Below, piece by piece: positions 41,317-49,877 of a DNA stretch of 64,000 nt; position 1 is the first letter of the stretch; each line of letters begins with the position of its first letter. Position numbers and translations under genes: made by a program. Origin of the DNA: RH-AL1 sp965249685 (GTDB lineage Bacteria > Pseudomonadota > Alphaproteobacteria > Rhizobiales > Beijerinckiaceae); assembly GCA_965249685.1 (NCBI GenBank), contig CBDFMN010000003.1:3038001-3102000 (forward strand), written 5' to 3'. A model generated the notes under the pieces. The model made no database searches. It was given only the letters and a program-made list of their open reading frames with translations, and was not told the origin of the DNA.

Positions 41317-42615
41317 TCACGCCGCCCGCAGTGCGTAACGGCGACAATGCTCGAGATAGGCCTGCTCGTGGCGGACCAGCAGCTCGATGACGCTGTGCCA
41401 AAGCCAGGAGGGCGCATCCAGGTCGCCGGGTCGGCGGTGCTGGAGATCGCGGCGCCAGCCGGCGCGGGTCGCGTCGTCCATCTGCCGGCCGTGTGCCGTA
41501 CCGACCACGAAAGAGAGGTAGCGCGCGGCCGTCACCGCCTGCTCGCGGGAAAATTGCTCGATCTCGAGCTTCATGTCCTCCGGCATCAACTCGCGCAGCA
41601 CCACCGGCCGATCGAGGAAATCGGCCGCCATCATCCGTTCGCCGAGGTTAGGCGAGAGCGCCCGCGCGCCGGCGACGACCCGCTCGCCGCAATGGGACGG
41701 CATCGTGACGCCGGGTGCGGCGGGCGCGGCGGCTGCCACCGCTTCCTTCAGGTCGACGAGGCCGAGCTTGTTTTCCTTGCGCGATCCCGCCAGCCGCACG
41801 AGCGCAGCATACCGCAGCTTACCCAGTGAGGAGCAGCCCTTCATCCAATAGGCCGCGTCGAGCAGCTCCAGCTTGCCCGTGTCAGGCCGTCCGTTCAGCT
41901 TCAGAACCATCGCTTTGACGCGGGCTTGGGCGAACAACGCCTCGATGCCCTCGCGCTCGTCGGCGTCCAAGGCCCAGAACTTCTTGCCGAGCGGGATCGT
42001 CGGCTTGACGGTCTCCAGCCGTTCGCGCGCAAGATGCCGCCAGCGGCGGCCGAGCGCGCGGCGGCGCACGGTGCTGACCACGTCGGGCTCGGGCACGGGA
42101 TTTTCTTCGGCGGGATCGGAGAGCGCCAGGGCATAGCCGTGCATCATCTCCTCCAGCATCAGGGCGGTGGTGACGCCCGGCAGGTCGGCGCCGCGCGCCG
42201 CGCTGGCGAGCGAGACCGCGAGGCGGATGAGGTCGTGCGCGGGATTGCCGATCACCGTCTGGTCGAGGTCGCGGATCTGGATGTCGACGCGGCCTTCCGC
42301 GCTGGCCAACGGCCCGAGGTTGCCGACGTGGCAATCGCCGCAGATCCAGATTGCCGGCCCCTCGGGCAGGGTGCCGCGGCCGAGGCCGTCGAGCCATTCG
42401 TAGAATTGCACCGTGTTGCCGCGCACGAAGGCATGGGCGGACTGCGCCATCTTGGCAGTCCGGGTGGACTCGAGCGTGTCCAGGCGCACCTGGTCCGACA
42501 CCGCGCCTCCACCCACCCGCAACTCATGTGACATAGGCCCGACCTCGTTCACCGCTGCCTCGATCGCCGATCTGACGCTCGCGCTAACGGCCGTGGGCGC
42601 GGTTCTATCCGTCAC
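41317..42615 (-). CDS. DUF2252 family protein (kinase-like fold)
   Basis: A 432-residue protein of the DUF2252 family. The motif AIWICGDCHVGNLGPLAS, then QIRDLDQTVIGNPAHDLIRL, corresponds to the catalytic HxN and D segments of aminoglycoside-phosphotransferase-like folds, so a small-molecule kinase activity is conceivable. KMAQSAHAFVRGNTVQFYEW is the N-terminal family block. Function remains unknown. It is transcribed away from the epoxide-hydrolase-like gene, with 53 bases between the starts. Confidence 0.85.
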   Translation of the reverse strand: MTDRTAPTAVSASVRSAIEAAVNEVGPMSHELRVGGGAVSDQVRLDTLESTRTAKMAQSAHAFVRGNTVQFYEWLDGLGRGTLPEGPAIWICGDCHVGNLGPLASAEGRVDIQIRDLDQTVIGNPAHDLIRLAVSLASAARGADLPGVTTALMLEEMMHGYALALSDPAEENPVPEPDVVSTVRRRALGRRWRHLARERLETVKPTIPLGKKFWALDADEREGIEALFAQARVKAMVLKLNGRPDTGKLELLDAAYWMKGCSSLGKLRYAALVRLAGSRKENKLGLVDLKEAVAAAAPAAPGVTMPSHCGERVVAGARALSPNLGERMMAADFLDRPVVLRELMPEDMKLEIEQFSREQAVTAARYLSFVVGTAHGRQMDDATRAGWRRDLQHRRPGDLDAPSWLWHSVIELLVRHEQAYLEHCRRYALRAA

Positions 42616-42668
42616 CTTCGTGTTTTAATAGAGAGTAGAAGCCGCAGGTCGGCGGCGGGAGGAGCGGT

Positions 42669-43568
42669 ATGCCCGGCATCGTCACGCGCAACGTCCGCGC
42701 CAACGGCCTGACTTTCGCGGTCGACGAGGCCGGCGACGGCCCCGACGTGGCGCTTTGCCTTCACGGTTTTCCCGAGAACCGCTCCTCCTGGCGCCACCAG
42801 CTCGAACCCCTCGCGGCGATGGGCTGGCATGCGGTCGCCCCCGACATGCGCGGTTACGGCGACAGCAGCCGGCCTCGCGGCGTCGCCGCCTACCGGTTGG
42901 CGCATCTTGTCGCCGATGCGGCCGCCCTGTTTGACGCCTACGGCGCGCGACGCCGTCTGCTCGTCGGTCACGATTGGGGCGCACTCGTCGCCTGGACCTT
43001 CGCCGTGCAGCAAACGCGGCCCCTCGACGGATTGGTCGTCATGAACGTGCCGCACCCGGCCGTGTTCCGCTCGGTGCTGCGGCACTCCTGGGCGCAGCGG
43101 GCGCGCTCCTGGTACGTCCTGTTCTTCCAGCTCCCGCTGCTGCCGGACTGGGCTCTGCGGGCTGGCGGCGCGCGGGCGGTGGGGCGCGCCTTCACCGACA
43201 TGGCGATCGACAAGACGGCGTTCCCGCCGTCCGTGCTGCAGCGCTATCGGGCCGACGCCCTGCGGCCGGGCGCGGCGCGCGCGATGATCAACTACTATCG
43301 CGCCAACGCGCGTTCGCTCGCACGGGATGCGGCAAGCCCGAAGATCGTCGTGCCGACGCTGATGGTCTGGGGCGAGGAGGATCGGGCGCTCGGGCTCGAA
43401 CTGACCGACGGGTACGAACCCTACGTGGCGGATTTCACGCTGCGACGGCTGCCGGGCGTCTCCCACTGGGTGCAGCAGGAGGCACCCGCCCGCGTCAACG
43501 CAGCCTTGGGCGCGTGGATGCGCGCGCGCAGGTTGGACCTGACATCTGCGGGTCCGCCGAACGCTTAA
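42669..43568 (+). CDS. Alpha/beta hydrolase, epoxide-hydrolase-like
   Basis: A 299-residue alpha/beta hydrolase. CLHGFPENRSSWRHQL carries the oxyanion-hole HGFPE, LLVGHDWGALVAWTFA has the aspartate nucleophile of epoxide hydrolases and dehalogenases, and the C-terminal GVSHWVQQEAP gives the catalytic histidine. The acidic partner is probably in MVWGEEDRALG. The cap domain supplies tyrosines (INYYRANAR), which favours epoxide hydrolysis over dehalogenation. No signal peptide. Confidence 0.85.
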   Translation: MPGIVTRNVRANGLTFAVDEAGDGPDVALCLHGFPENRSSWRHQLEPLAAMGWHAVAPDMRGYGDSSRPRGVAAYRLAHLVADAAALFDAYGARRRLLVGHDWGALVAWTFAVQQTRPLDGLVVMNVPHPAVFRSVLRHSWAQRARSWYVLFFQLPLLPDWALRAGGARAVGRAFTDMAIDKTAFPPSVLQRYRADALRPGAARAMINYYRANARSLARDAASPKIVVPTLMVWGEEDRALGLELTDGYEPYVADFTLRRLPGVSHWVQQEAPARVNAALGAWMRARRLDLTSAGPPNA

Positions 43569-43572
43569 AGCC

Positions 43573-44016
43573 TCAGTTCAGCTCTTCCGGCAACATCGGC
43601 AGCGGCAGGATGGCGACGCCGTCCTCAAGGAGGGCGCGGGCCTCGGCGGGGGTCGCCTGGCCGTGGATCGGCTTGTGCGGGATGTCGCCGTCGTGCATCC
43701 GGCGCGCCTGGTCGGGGAAACGGGGGCCGACGTCCTCGCCCTCGCTCAGCACGCGCTCGCGGACCGCCCGGGCAAAGGCGCGCACGGCCTGCTGTCGCTC
43801 ATCTAGAAGCGGGGCGGTGGATACGTTGGTGCCGGGACCTTCCGGCTCCCCGCGGCTCACCACCGCCGGCGCCATGATCGTCTTGGAGACCTCGGTCGAG
43901 CGGCACTGCGGGCAGGCGACGAGACCGCGCTTCGCCTGGTCCTCGTAGGCGCCGCTGCTCGCGAACCAACTCTCGAACCGGTGTCCGGCCAGGCAAGCCA
44001 GGGCATAGAGGATCAT
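43573..44016 (-). CDS. DUF1178 family protein
   Basis: A 147-residue DUF1178 protein. The N-terminus has a zinc-ribbon-like arrangement (YALACLAGHRFESWFAS, CPQCRSTEVSKTIMAP), and the C-terminus has the family block GDIPHKPIHGQATPAEARAL. Function is unknown. The start ATG overlaps the grxC stop by 4 bases, a pairing common in alphaproteobacteria. Confidence 0.9.
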   Translation of the reverse strand: MILYALACLAGHRFESWFASSGAYEDQAKRGLVACPQCRSTEVSKTIMAPAVVSRGEPEGPGTNVSTAPLLDERQQAVRAFARAVRERVLSEGEDVGPRFPDQARRMHDGDIPHKPIHGQATPAEARALLEDGVAILPLPMLPEELN

Positions 44017-44297
44017 CGCGCGTCTTGCGGTGCCGCTTCGGCAAGAAGCGCGTCGAACCCGCCGACCGCCTCAAGCGCCTCGAGGTCGTCGCAGCCTCCG
44101 ACGTGGTGGTCTCCGACGAAAATCTGCGGCACGCTGCTGCGCCCGCCGGCGCGCGCCGTCATGGCCAAGCGCGCCGCGCGGTCGCCATCGACCGCAATAT
44201 CGCGGAACGAGACGCCCTTACCCCTGAGAATCGCCTTCGCGCGGTGGCAATAGGGGCAAAACATCGTGGTGTAGATTACGACCTCCGGCGCCGCCAT
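44013..44297 (-). CDS. grxC: Glutaredoxin 3
   Basis: A 94-residue dithiol glutaredoxin. The active site is TTMFCPYCHRAKAIL (CPYC), followed by the cis-proline SSVPQIFVGDHHVGG and CDDLEALEAVGG. It reduces protein disulfides and glutathione mixed disulfides in the cytoplasm. ATG 44297 gives the usual length. Coupled to DUF1178 downstream; comF lies 74 bases upstream. Confidence 0.95.
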   Translation of the reverse strand: MAAPEVVIYTTMFCPYCHRAKAILRGKGVSFRDIAVDGDRAARLAMTARAGGRSSVPQIFVGDHHVGGCDDLEALEAVGGFDALLAEAAPQDAR

Positions 44298-44370
44298 CGC
44301 CTGTCTCCCGTTGCAGGCTCCATCGCCTTTCGCCCATATGGCAAGTCGCGAGCCGGATGTCACCTGCCGG

Positions 44371-45165
44371 TCATCCCGCGACCACGCGGGCAAAGACGAG
44401 CACATCGACGCGCCGGGCGCGTCCGCGAAGCAGGGCGCGGGCCGCCGCGTTGATCGTCGCGCCCGAGGTCATCACGTCGTCCACGAGCGTCACGGCCTTG
44501 CCCTCCACCGCGCCACGCGCCTCGGGCAGGACGCGAAAGGCGCCCTGCACGTTGGCGGCGCGCTGTGTGCGCGTCAGCCCGACCTGCGGCGGCGTCGGCT
44601 TGACGCGCGTCAGGGCATCGACGTCGAGCGGGACGCCGCTCAGGGCCGAGATGCGGCCGCCGAGCAGCGCGGCCTGGTTGAAGCGCCGCCGCACCAGCCG
44701 CCCGCGGTGCAGAGGTACGGGCACGATCAGGTCGGTCTGCCCCAGCAGCTCGTCACCGGCCCGCGCCATCCAGCCGCCCATTGTACGGGCGAGTTCCAGC
44801 CGGTCGCCGTATTTCAGCCGGTGGACGAGCGTGCGCGCCGGGCCGTCGTCGAAGTGGGCCACCGCGCGGGCGCGGGCGTAGACGGGTGGGTCGGCGATGG
44901 CTTCCGGCGACAGCAGTCCTTCGGCGCCGAGGTCGACGGCGAACGGGGTGCCGAGCCGGTCGCAGAACGGCCGTTCGATGAAGCGAACGGCGCTCCAGCA
45001 GGCGGGGCACAGGGCGCCTGTGGTCTCCGTCGCCTTGCGGCAGGCGAGGCAGGCCGGTGGGAACACGAGGTCGACCAGCGCCGCCGCGCCGCGGCGGGCG
45101 AACCCCGCAAGGGCCGCACTCCCGAACGGGAGGGGCGCCCCGCTGACCAAGGGGTCAGGTGCCAA
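44371..45165 (-). CDS. comF: ComF family protein (phosphoribosyltransferase fold)
   Basis: A 264-residue ComF-like protein. The N-terminal zinc site reads CLACRKATETTGALCPACW; the PRT domain has LIVPVPLHRGRLVRRRFNQA and the PRPP loop VTLVDDVMTSGATI. In naturally competent bacteria ComF helps take up DNA; in others its role is unclear. The TTG at 45165 overlaps the ohrR end by 11 bases; a slightly later start is possible. Confidence 0.85.
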   Translation of the reverse strand: MAPDPLVSGAPLPFGSAALAGFARRGAAALVDLVFPPACLACRKATETTGALCPACWSAVRFIERPFCDRLGTPFAVDLGAEGLLSPEAIADPPVYARARAVAHFDDGPARTLVHRLKYGDRLELARTMGGWMARAGDELLGQTDLIVPVPLHRGRLVRRRFNQAALLGGRISALSGVPLDVDALTRVKPTPPQVGLTRTQRAANVQGAFRVLPEARGAVEGKAVTLVDDVMTSGATINAAARALLRGRARRVDVLVFARVVAG

Positions 45166-45619
45166 CGTCGAGCGTGGAGATGATGGCGTTGAGGTCGGTG
45201 CGTAATGTGGCGATCTCCGCCTCGGACATTTTCAGCTGGTGGACGATTTCATGGCGCACGCCCACGGCGCGCTGGCGCAGGTCCCGACCCGACGGCGTCA
45301 GCGAGATCTCGACCTCGCGCTCGTCCTGGGCGCGGCGCGCGCGCGTCACGAGGCCGACGCTCTCCAACCGCTTCAGAACCGGGGTCAACGTCCCCGAATC
45401 GAGGTGAAGCCGCTGACCGATGTCGGAGACCTTCAACGCGTCCTCCGTCCACAGGACGAGGAGGATCAGGTACTGCGGATAGGTGAGGCCCATGGCGTCG
45501 AGACGCGGCCGATACGCCTTCTTGATGGCGTGAGAGGCCGCATAGAGTGCGAAGCACAATTGGTTGTCGAGCAGAAGTGGATCCTCGCCGCGAACCGTGG
45601 AAGCGCTGACAAGTGACAT
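45155..45619 (-). CDS. ohrR: MarR-family organic hydroperoxide regulator OhrR
   Basis: A 154-residue repressor. The N-terminal LLLDNQLCFALYAASHAIKK contains the redox-sensing cysteine of OhrR, followed by YPQYLILLVLWTEDALKVSD and the winged-helix segment LDSGTLTPVLKRLESVGLVT. Oxidation of the cysteine by organic peroxides releases the repressor from the ohr promoter. No ohr gene is adjacent; the target is probably elsewhere or ohrR regulates itself. ATG 45619 has GGGGAAAG upstream. Confidence 0.85.
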   Translation of the reverse strand: MSLVSASTVRGEDPLLLDNQLCFALYAASHAIKKAYRPRLDAMGLTYPQYLILLVLWTEDALKVSDIGQRLHLDSGTLTPVLKRLESVGLVTRARRAQDEREVEISLTPSGRDLRQRAVGVRHEIVHQLKMSEAEIATLRTDLNAIISTLDVGT

Positions 45620-45656
45620 GAAAGACTTTCCCCGATCGAGCGTTTCTGGCGCTGTG

Positions 45657-45685
45657 ACATTAAAGCGCAAGTTGCGAAATGACAA
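45657..45685 (-). promoter_or_regulatory. Sigma70-like promoter of ohrR
   Basis: On the minus strand TTGTCA (45685-45680) and TAATGT (45662-45657) are separated by 17 bases. The start of transcription would fall about 30 bases before ATG 45619. AT-rich inverted sequence over this region could hold the OhrR operator, but no perfect palindrome is seen. Confidence 0.5.
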
Positions 45686-45840
45686 CGATTGGTCGCAGGC
45701 GAAAGGCGGCTCCGCCGGTTTGCCTCACATCCCGCTTGGGCCGACGTCCTGAAGACGCGGATCGAGCTCGTCCTGATTCACTTACCTCGTTGTCTTTGCT
45801 CCATCTCCGTCGCGGGAGCAAGGCGAATGAACGAACCCGT

Positions 45841-47178
45841 TCAGGCCAGATGGATCCGATCCCTCCCGGCGAGTTTCGCCGCGTAGAGCGCGGCGTCGGC
45901 GGTCCGCATCAGCGTTGGCAGGTCGAGTGTTTCGCTCACTGCGACGCCGGCGCTGAAGCTCGCGGCAAAAGGCGCCGCGCCTTCATCGAACGTGGTGGCG
46001 GCAAAGCCGGCGCGGATCTCCTCGAGGACGAGGCGGGCGGCCTCTGCGGGCGCCCCTGCGAAGAGGACGCCGAACTCCTCGCCGCCGCAGCGCCCCACCA
46101 CGTCCATTGTCCGGGTGCGCGCGACGAGGGCACGCGCCAACGTGCGGATGACCTGGTCCCCGGCGGGATGGCCGGAGCGGTCGTTGATCGCTTTGAAATG
46201 GTCGATATCCACCATTGCGAGACTGCAGGGAGTCCCCTGGCGCCGATGGTAGGCGAGCGCCTCGGCGGCCTGGGCCATGAAGTGGCCGTGGCGGAGCAGG
46301 CCGGTGAGGCTGTCGCGCTCGATCATGCGGCGCAACGCGCGGGTCCGCTCGGCTCGCAGCCGGACGAGGTGAACCAGCCGGTCGCGGTCGATAGGCCCCG
46401 CGAGCACATCGCCGCCGCCGGAATGGTGCACCGCCGCCACCTGACGCTCCTCGTCGCGCGTGCCGGAGAGAAAGACGATGGGTACGGACAGGGTGCGCCG
46501 GTTCAGGCGGATCATGCGCGTCAGCGCAATGCTGTCGATACCGGGCCGCTCCAGGTCGACAAGGACGAGGTCGGCCGCGCCCTCGTCGAGCACGTGGAGC
46601 GCCTGCGCGGGGTCGCTCGCCCTCGTCACCAGCATGCCGGCTGCCACCAACGCCGCCGCGTGCCAATCTACTGGCGCGGCCTCGGCTTCCACGAGGAGCA
46701 CCGAGACCGGCGCCTGCGCAGCGCCAGGTTCGTATTGCTCGAGCCAGTCCAGGAGTTCGTTGATATTGAGGGGGCGCGGCAGCACCGCCTCGATACCGGC
46801 GCGCAGGGCTTCCTGCCTTACCGCAAGCGACCGGTCGGCGCTGACGAGGACCTTCGGCAGGTCGCGCGGCAGCTCGGCGGCGAGCGCGAAGGGCCGGGCG
46901 GCCGTATCGCCGATCACCGCGGCCATCGGGGTCCGGCCACCGCAGGCGCGCCGGCACTCGCTCCAGCTGTCGGCGCGGACCGTGGGATAGTTCATCCTGT
47001 CGAGGCTGCGGCACAGCGGGCCGGCCGCGCCCGCCGCTTCAAAGACCGCGACCGTATTCGGCGCGCAGGCCGGTGCGTCCGCCGCGATCCTCGTGTGCGG
47101 CGTTCGAGCCTGCGCCGCACCTGAAGTGCCGAGTTCGCCGGCAAGCCCCGCCGCGTCCCATTTCCCTGCAAAAAACAT
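45841..47178 (-). CDS. Diguanylate cyclase with receiver-like domains (PleD-like)
   Basis: A 445-residue protein. Two receiver-like domains precede a GGDEF domain. The first (VAVFEAAGAAGPLC...LPKVLVSADRSL) lacks a clear phospho-acceptor; the second has DLVLVDLERPGID with an aspartate but a weakened acidic pocket (LLVEAEA). The cyclase part has RDSLTGLLRHGHF, MVDIDHFKAINDRSGH and the active site GRCGGEEFGV. An RxxD inhibitory site (RTMD) lies five residues before it, so product feedback is likely. ATG 47178 is chosen; GTG 47253 is an alternative. It makes cyclic di-GMP. Confidence 0.85.
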   Translation of the reverse strand: MFFAGKWDAAGLAGELGTSGAAQARTPHTRIAADAPACAPNTVAVFEAAGAAGPLCRSLDRMNYPTVRADSWSECRRACGGRTPMAAVIGDTAARPFALAAELPRDLPKVLVSADRSLAVRQEALRAGIEAVLPRPLNINELLDWLEQYEPGAAQAPVSVLLVEAEAAPVDWHAAALVAAGMLVTRASDPAQALHVLDEGAADLVLVDLERPGIDSIALTRMIRLNRRTLSVPIVFLSGTRDEERQVAAVHHSGGGDVLAGPIDRDRLVHLVRLRAERTRALRRMIERDSLTGLLRHGHFMAQAAEALAYHRRQGTPCSLAMVDIDHFKAINDRSGHPAGDQVIRTLARALVARTRTMDVVGRCGGEEFGVLFAGAPAEAARLVLEEIRAGFAATTFDEGAAPFAASFSAGVAVSETLDLPTLMRTADAALYAAKLAGRDRIHLA

Positions 47179-47286
47179 CCACGACCTCGCGCACCGCCCA
47201 CTCGTCCGGGGCCAGGCGGAAACCGGCGATGGGGCGATAGGTGCAGGGTTCACGCGTCTTTCTGCGGACCCATGGTGAGCGAACGC

Positions 47287-47925
47287 TTAACGCGACGACA
47301 GACTGGCGCCCGCGAGGCCGCCCTGCGCCTCGATGAAGTCGAGGATCGTGTCGACGCCCACGCCCGCGCGCATGTTCGTGAAGACGAACGGCTTGCTGCC
47401 GCGCATGCGTCGCGCGTCGCGCTCCATCACGTCCAGGGAGGCGCCGACGTGGGGGGCGAGGTCCATCTTGTTGATGACGAGGAGGTCCGAGCGGGTGATG
47501 CCGGGACCGCCCTTGCGCGGGATTTTCTCGCCGCCGGAAACGTCGATGACGTAGATCGTCAGGTCGGCGAGTTCCGGCGAGAAGGTCGCGGCAAGGTTGT
47601 CGCCCCCGGACTCGATCAGCACGAGGTCGAGCCTGGGAAAGCGGCCACGCATGGTCTTGATCGCCGCAAGGTTCATCGAGGCGTCCTCGCGGATGGCGGT
47701 GTGCGGGCAGCCGCCCGTCTCCACCCCCAGGATGCGTTCGGGCGGCAACGCCCCGGCCTCGGTCAGGATGCGCGCGTCTTCCTTGGTGTAGATGTCGTTG
47801 GTGATGGCGGCGATGTCGTAGCGTCCGCGCAGGCGCCTGCACACCTGTTCCATCAAGGCCGTCTTGCCGGAGCCCACGGGGCCGCCGATGCCGACGCGGA
47901 GCGGACCGTGGGGCGAGGAGGTCAT
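47287..47925 (-). CDS. ureG: Urease accessory GTPase UreG
   Basis: A 212-residue GTPase that drives nickel insertion into urease. The P-loop GIGGPVGSGKTALMEQ, the ITNDIYTKEDARIL segment, the metal-binding VETGGCPHTAIRED (CPH) and VINKMDLAPHVGA are all present. ATG 47925 follows the ureF stop by 10 bases, so the two are one unit. Urease structural genes and ureE/ureD are not in the window on either side of this pair. Confidence 0.96.
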   Translation of the reverse strand: MTSSPHGPLRVGIGGPVGSGKTALMEQVCRRLRGRYDIAAITNDIYTKEDARILTEAGALPPERILGVETGGCPHTAIREDASMNLAAIKTMRGRFPRLDLVLIESGGDNLAATFSPELADLTIYVIDVSGGEKIPRKGGPGITRSDLLVINKMDLAPHVGASLDVMERDARRMRGSKPFVFTNMRAGVGVDTILDFIEAQGGLAGASLSSR

Positions 47926-47935
47926 CGAGCGGATC

Positions 47936-48556
47936 TCACGAACGGAACAGCCTCGAATACTGCGTCTCGTGGCGCATGGATGCAATGTCCGCGCCCCAGG
48001 AGGCGGTGCCGCAATCGGCCAGGCTCGACGTCGCTGCCCAGGCCGCGAGCTCGTCCAGCGCCGGGCAGAGCGCGGCAATGATGGCCTGCCCTTCACTTTG
48101 ACCGATTGCGCCGAGACGCAGCGCGGCCGAGACGAGGGCGGCGCAGGCGGCGAAGGCGAAGGCATCGAGCGTCGGGCGCAGCGCCATCGCGTGGGCGCGC
48201 GCGACAACGCCGACGGCGACGGGATAGGCGGCCTCTCCATCCGACAGCGCAGCGGCGAAACGCTCAATCGCGGCTGCGGGCCAGGCGGGGCGCACGGCCT
48301 CGAGGAAGGCGGTGCCCTGCGCTGCCGTCTCCAGCCGCCGCTCTCGGGACGGGGCCAGCGCCAGGGCAAGTTCGTTGACCGCGCAGGCCTCGCCCGCATC
48401 CCGCGCGCGCCAAGCCGCCGCCAGCAGGACGGTGTCCGCGCGCAGCGAACCGTGACGGAGGAGATCGCCGAGCCAAACGCGCAGGTCCGCCGCGCCGCGG
48501 ACTACGCCGGAATCGACCGCCCATTCGAGCCCGTGCGAATAGGCGAAGGCCCCCAC
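47936..48556 (-). CDS. ureF: Urease accessory protein UreF, conserved N-terminus out of frame
   Basis: UreF joins UreG and UreD in the nickel-insertion complex. The frame from GTG 48556 opens GAFAYSHGLEWAVDSG and continues to SMRHETQYSRLFRS, the normal C-terminus. The expected beginning (ALPLPLLAWLSPG, from GTG 48608) is present in another frame, and one extra base at about 48563-48572 in the CCC/GGG run separates it from GFPVGAFAYSHG. Without the correction the protein lacks about 18 conserved residues and may be inactive. Sequencing error or recent mutation. Confidence 0.82.
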   Translation of the reverse strand: MGAFAYSHGLEWAVDSGVVRGAADLRVWLGDLLRHGSLRADTVLLAAAWRARDAGEACAVNELALALAPSRERRLETAAQGTAFLEAVRPAWPAAAIERFAAALSDGEAAYPVAVGVVARAHAMALRPTLDAFAFAACAALVSAALRLGAIGQSEGQAIIAALCPALDELAAWAATSSLADCGTASWGADIASMRHETQYSRLFRS

Positions 48557-48608
48557 GGGAAAGCCCGGGCGACAGCCATGCGAGAAGCGGCAGCGGCAGG
48601 GCGGTCAC

Positions 48609-48855
48609 GCCGGCGCCGCACCGCTGATGAGGCCGCGCCTCCCAAGCCTATTGCGATCGGCGCCAAACCCACCGGAGGCGACGAACGCTTGCGTCCGTAC
48701 GTCGCTGAAGTTCGAGTTGATCGCCCGGCGGCGGCAACGCGATGGCCGCGTCCGCAAGGTCGATGGCGCGAGGGTGACCGTCGCCTCGCCCAAAGCCGCC
48801 GACGGCGCGCGCGCGCGCCGTACGCTGGCGAACGGGTTGACCGCTGCGGCGGACG
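48609..48855. other. Gap between ureF and cytochrome gene, no supported gene
   Basis: About 250 bases where a ureE gene might be expected. Frames on both strands were read; none shows UreE features such as a His-rich tail. One plus-strand frame is Arg-rich and unrecognised. It should carry the ureF promoter. Confidence 0.45.
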
Positions 48856-49560
48856 TTAGAAGCCGATGCAGGCGGTCTCCGCACTCGCGTAGTCCTTCGG
48901 CTTTTCCTCGTGCTTGGTCGGCCGCTGCCGGTCCAGTTGGTCGGTCGCCCGCGCCCGCAGGTAGACGTAGATGTCGTTGATGTAGCACTGCACGTTCTTG
49001 TTATCGCCGAAGGCGGGCATCACCAGGTTCGACGAGTTGCTGACGTTCTGCCGACCCGCCGCGACCGTCCCGAGGAAGTCGGTGTAGCTCAGCCGCTTCA
49101 GCGAATCGACCAGGGCCGGCGCATAGCTCGAACCCATGCCGTCGGGTCCATGGCATACGAGGCAATTGGCGCCATAGCGGCGATAGCCGGAGAAGGTGAA
49201 GAAATCGAGCGTGCCGTCCTTGGAGATATGCGACGTCGGGTCCCCGTCCTTGTCGATCCACATGCCGTTGGCCTGCTTGCCGACCGCGGGGTTGGGGCTG
49301 TCCTTGGTGGTCGCCGGATCGGGCTTGTCGACAATTTTGGTCGGGTCTTCGTTGGCCATCGCTTCCTCAGCCTTCTTGACGTCGGCATTGGCGGTAGCGG
49401 GCTGACTTGAGACGGCGGGAGCCTGGGCGAAGGCCGGCGCCCCTACCGTTAAGTTTGCTGCCAGAAGGCAGAGCGCGGCGCAGGCGGCAGACCGTTTCGC
49501 GGAGGCGTGGATAGCCTTCGCGGGGGCGTGGATAACCCTTGTGCGTGTCATCTCGGGCAC
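48856..49560 (-). CDS. Four-cysteine c-type cytochrome, methanol-metabolism-related type
   Basis: A 234-residue periplasmic cytochrome. The N-terminus is a signal peptide (SAACAALCLLAANLTVG, cut near AFAQA). The heme motif is GANCLVCHGPDGMG, with later SYAPALVDSLKRLSYTDF, MPAFGDNKNVQCYINDIYVY as axial-methionine candidate region, and a C-terminal cysteine in ETACIGF. Two cysteines beyond the heme pair define the TIGR03874 group linked to methanol dehydrogenase clusters. GTG 49560 has AGAGGA upstream. No methanol dehydrogenase gene is seen nearby. Confidence 0.8.
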   Translation of the reverse strand: MPEMTRTRVIHAPAKAIHASAKRSAACAALCLLAANLTVGAPAFAQAPAVSSQPATANADVKKAEEAMANEDPTKIVDKPDPATTKDSPNPAVGKQANGMWIDKDGDPTSHISKDGTLDFFTFSGYRRYGANCLVCHGPDGMGSSYAPALVDSLKRLSYTDFLGTVAAGRQNVSNSSNLVMPAFGDNKNVQCYINDIYVYLRARATDQLDRQRPTKHEEKPKDYASAETACIGF

Positions 49561-49877
49561 GGCATTTCCTCTCTCTAAGCGCGTTCTTTGCTGTGACGCT
49601 TTGGTTGCAAATTAACGAAGGCTTGCAGACCGTGCAACGCCTCCGATTGCGCTTCGGCCGGGCGGAAAGCGGGACGAGATCATTTGCCGCGCAAGATTTT
49701 CGCCCGTTCCCGGCGTGCCGGCTTCTGCCGTACGCCGCGTCGGCGGCAGGCGTCGCCGAGCCGGCGCGGACCGTCCCTTGCAGCCGTCCTCCCTGTTCAA
49801 AGGAAGTGTTCCGATTTGAACGGGTGGTGCGTCGTGCCGCCCCCCATCCGGAACAGAGTACGGGTTCGGAGATCAAA
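49561..49877. other. Intergenic region between divergent secreted-protein genes
   Basis: 317 bases with no gene on either strand. It holds the promoters of the cytochrome and of the Gly/Tyr-rich protein; no clear -35/-10 pair or stress-sigma motif was found. Confidence 0.5.

Noticed and set aside
48627..48980. Plus-strand Arg-rich frame, and a possible ureE remnant, upstream of ureF
   Set aside because: No His-rich tail or UreE motif on either strand, and the plus frame overlaps the end of the cytochrome gene antisense.
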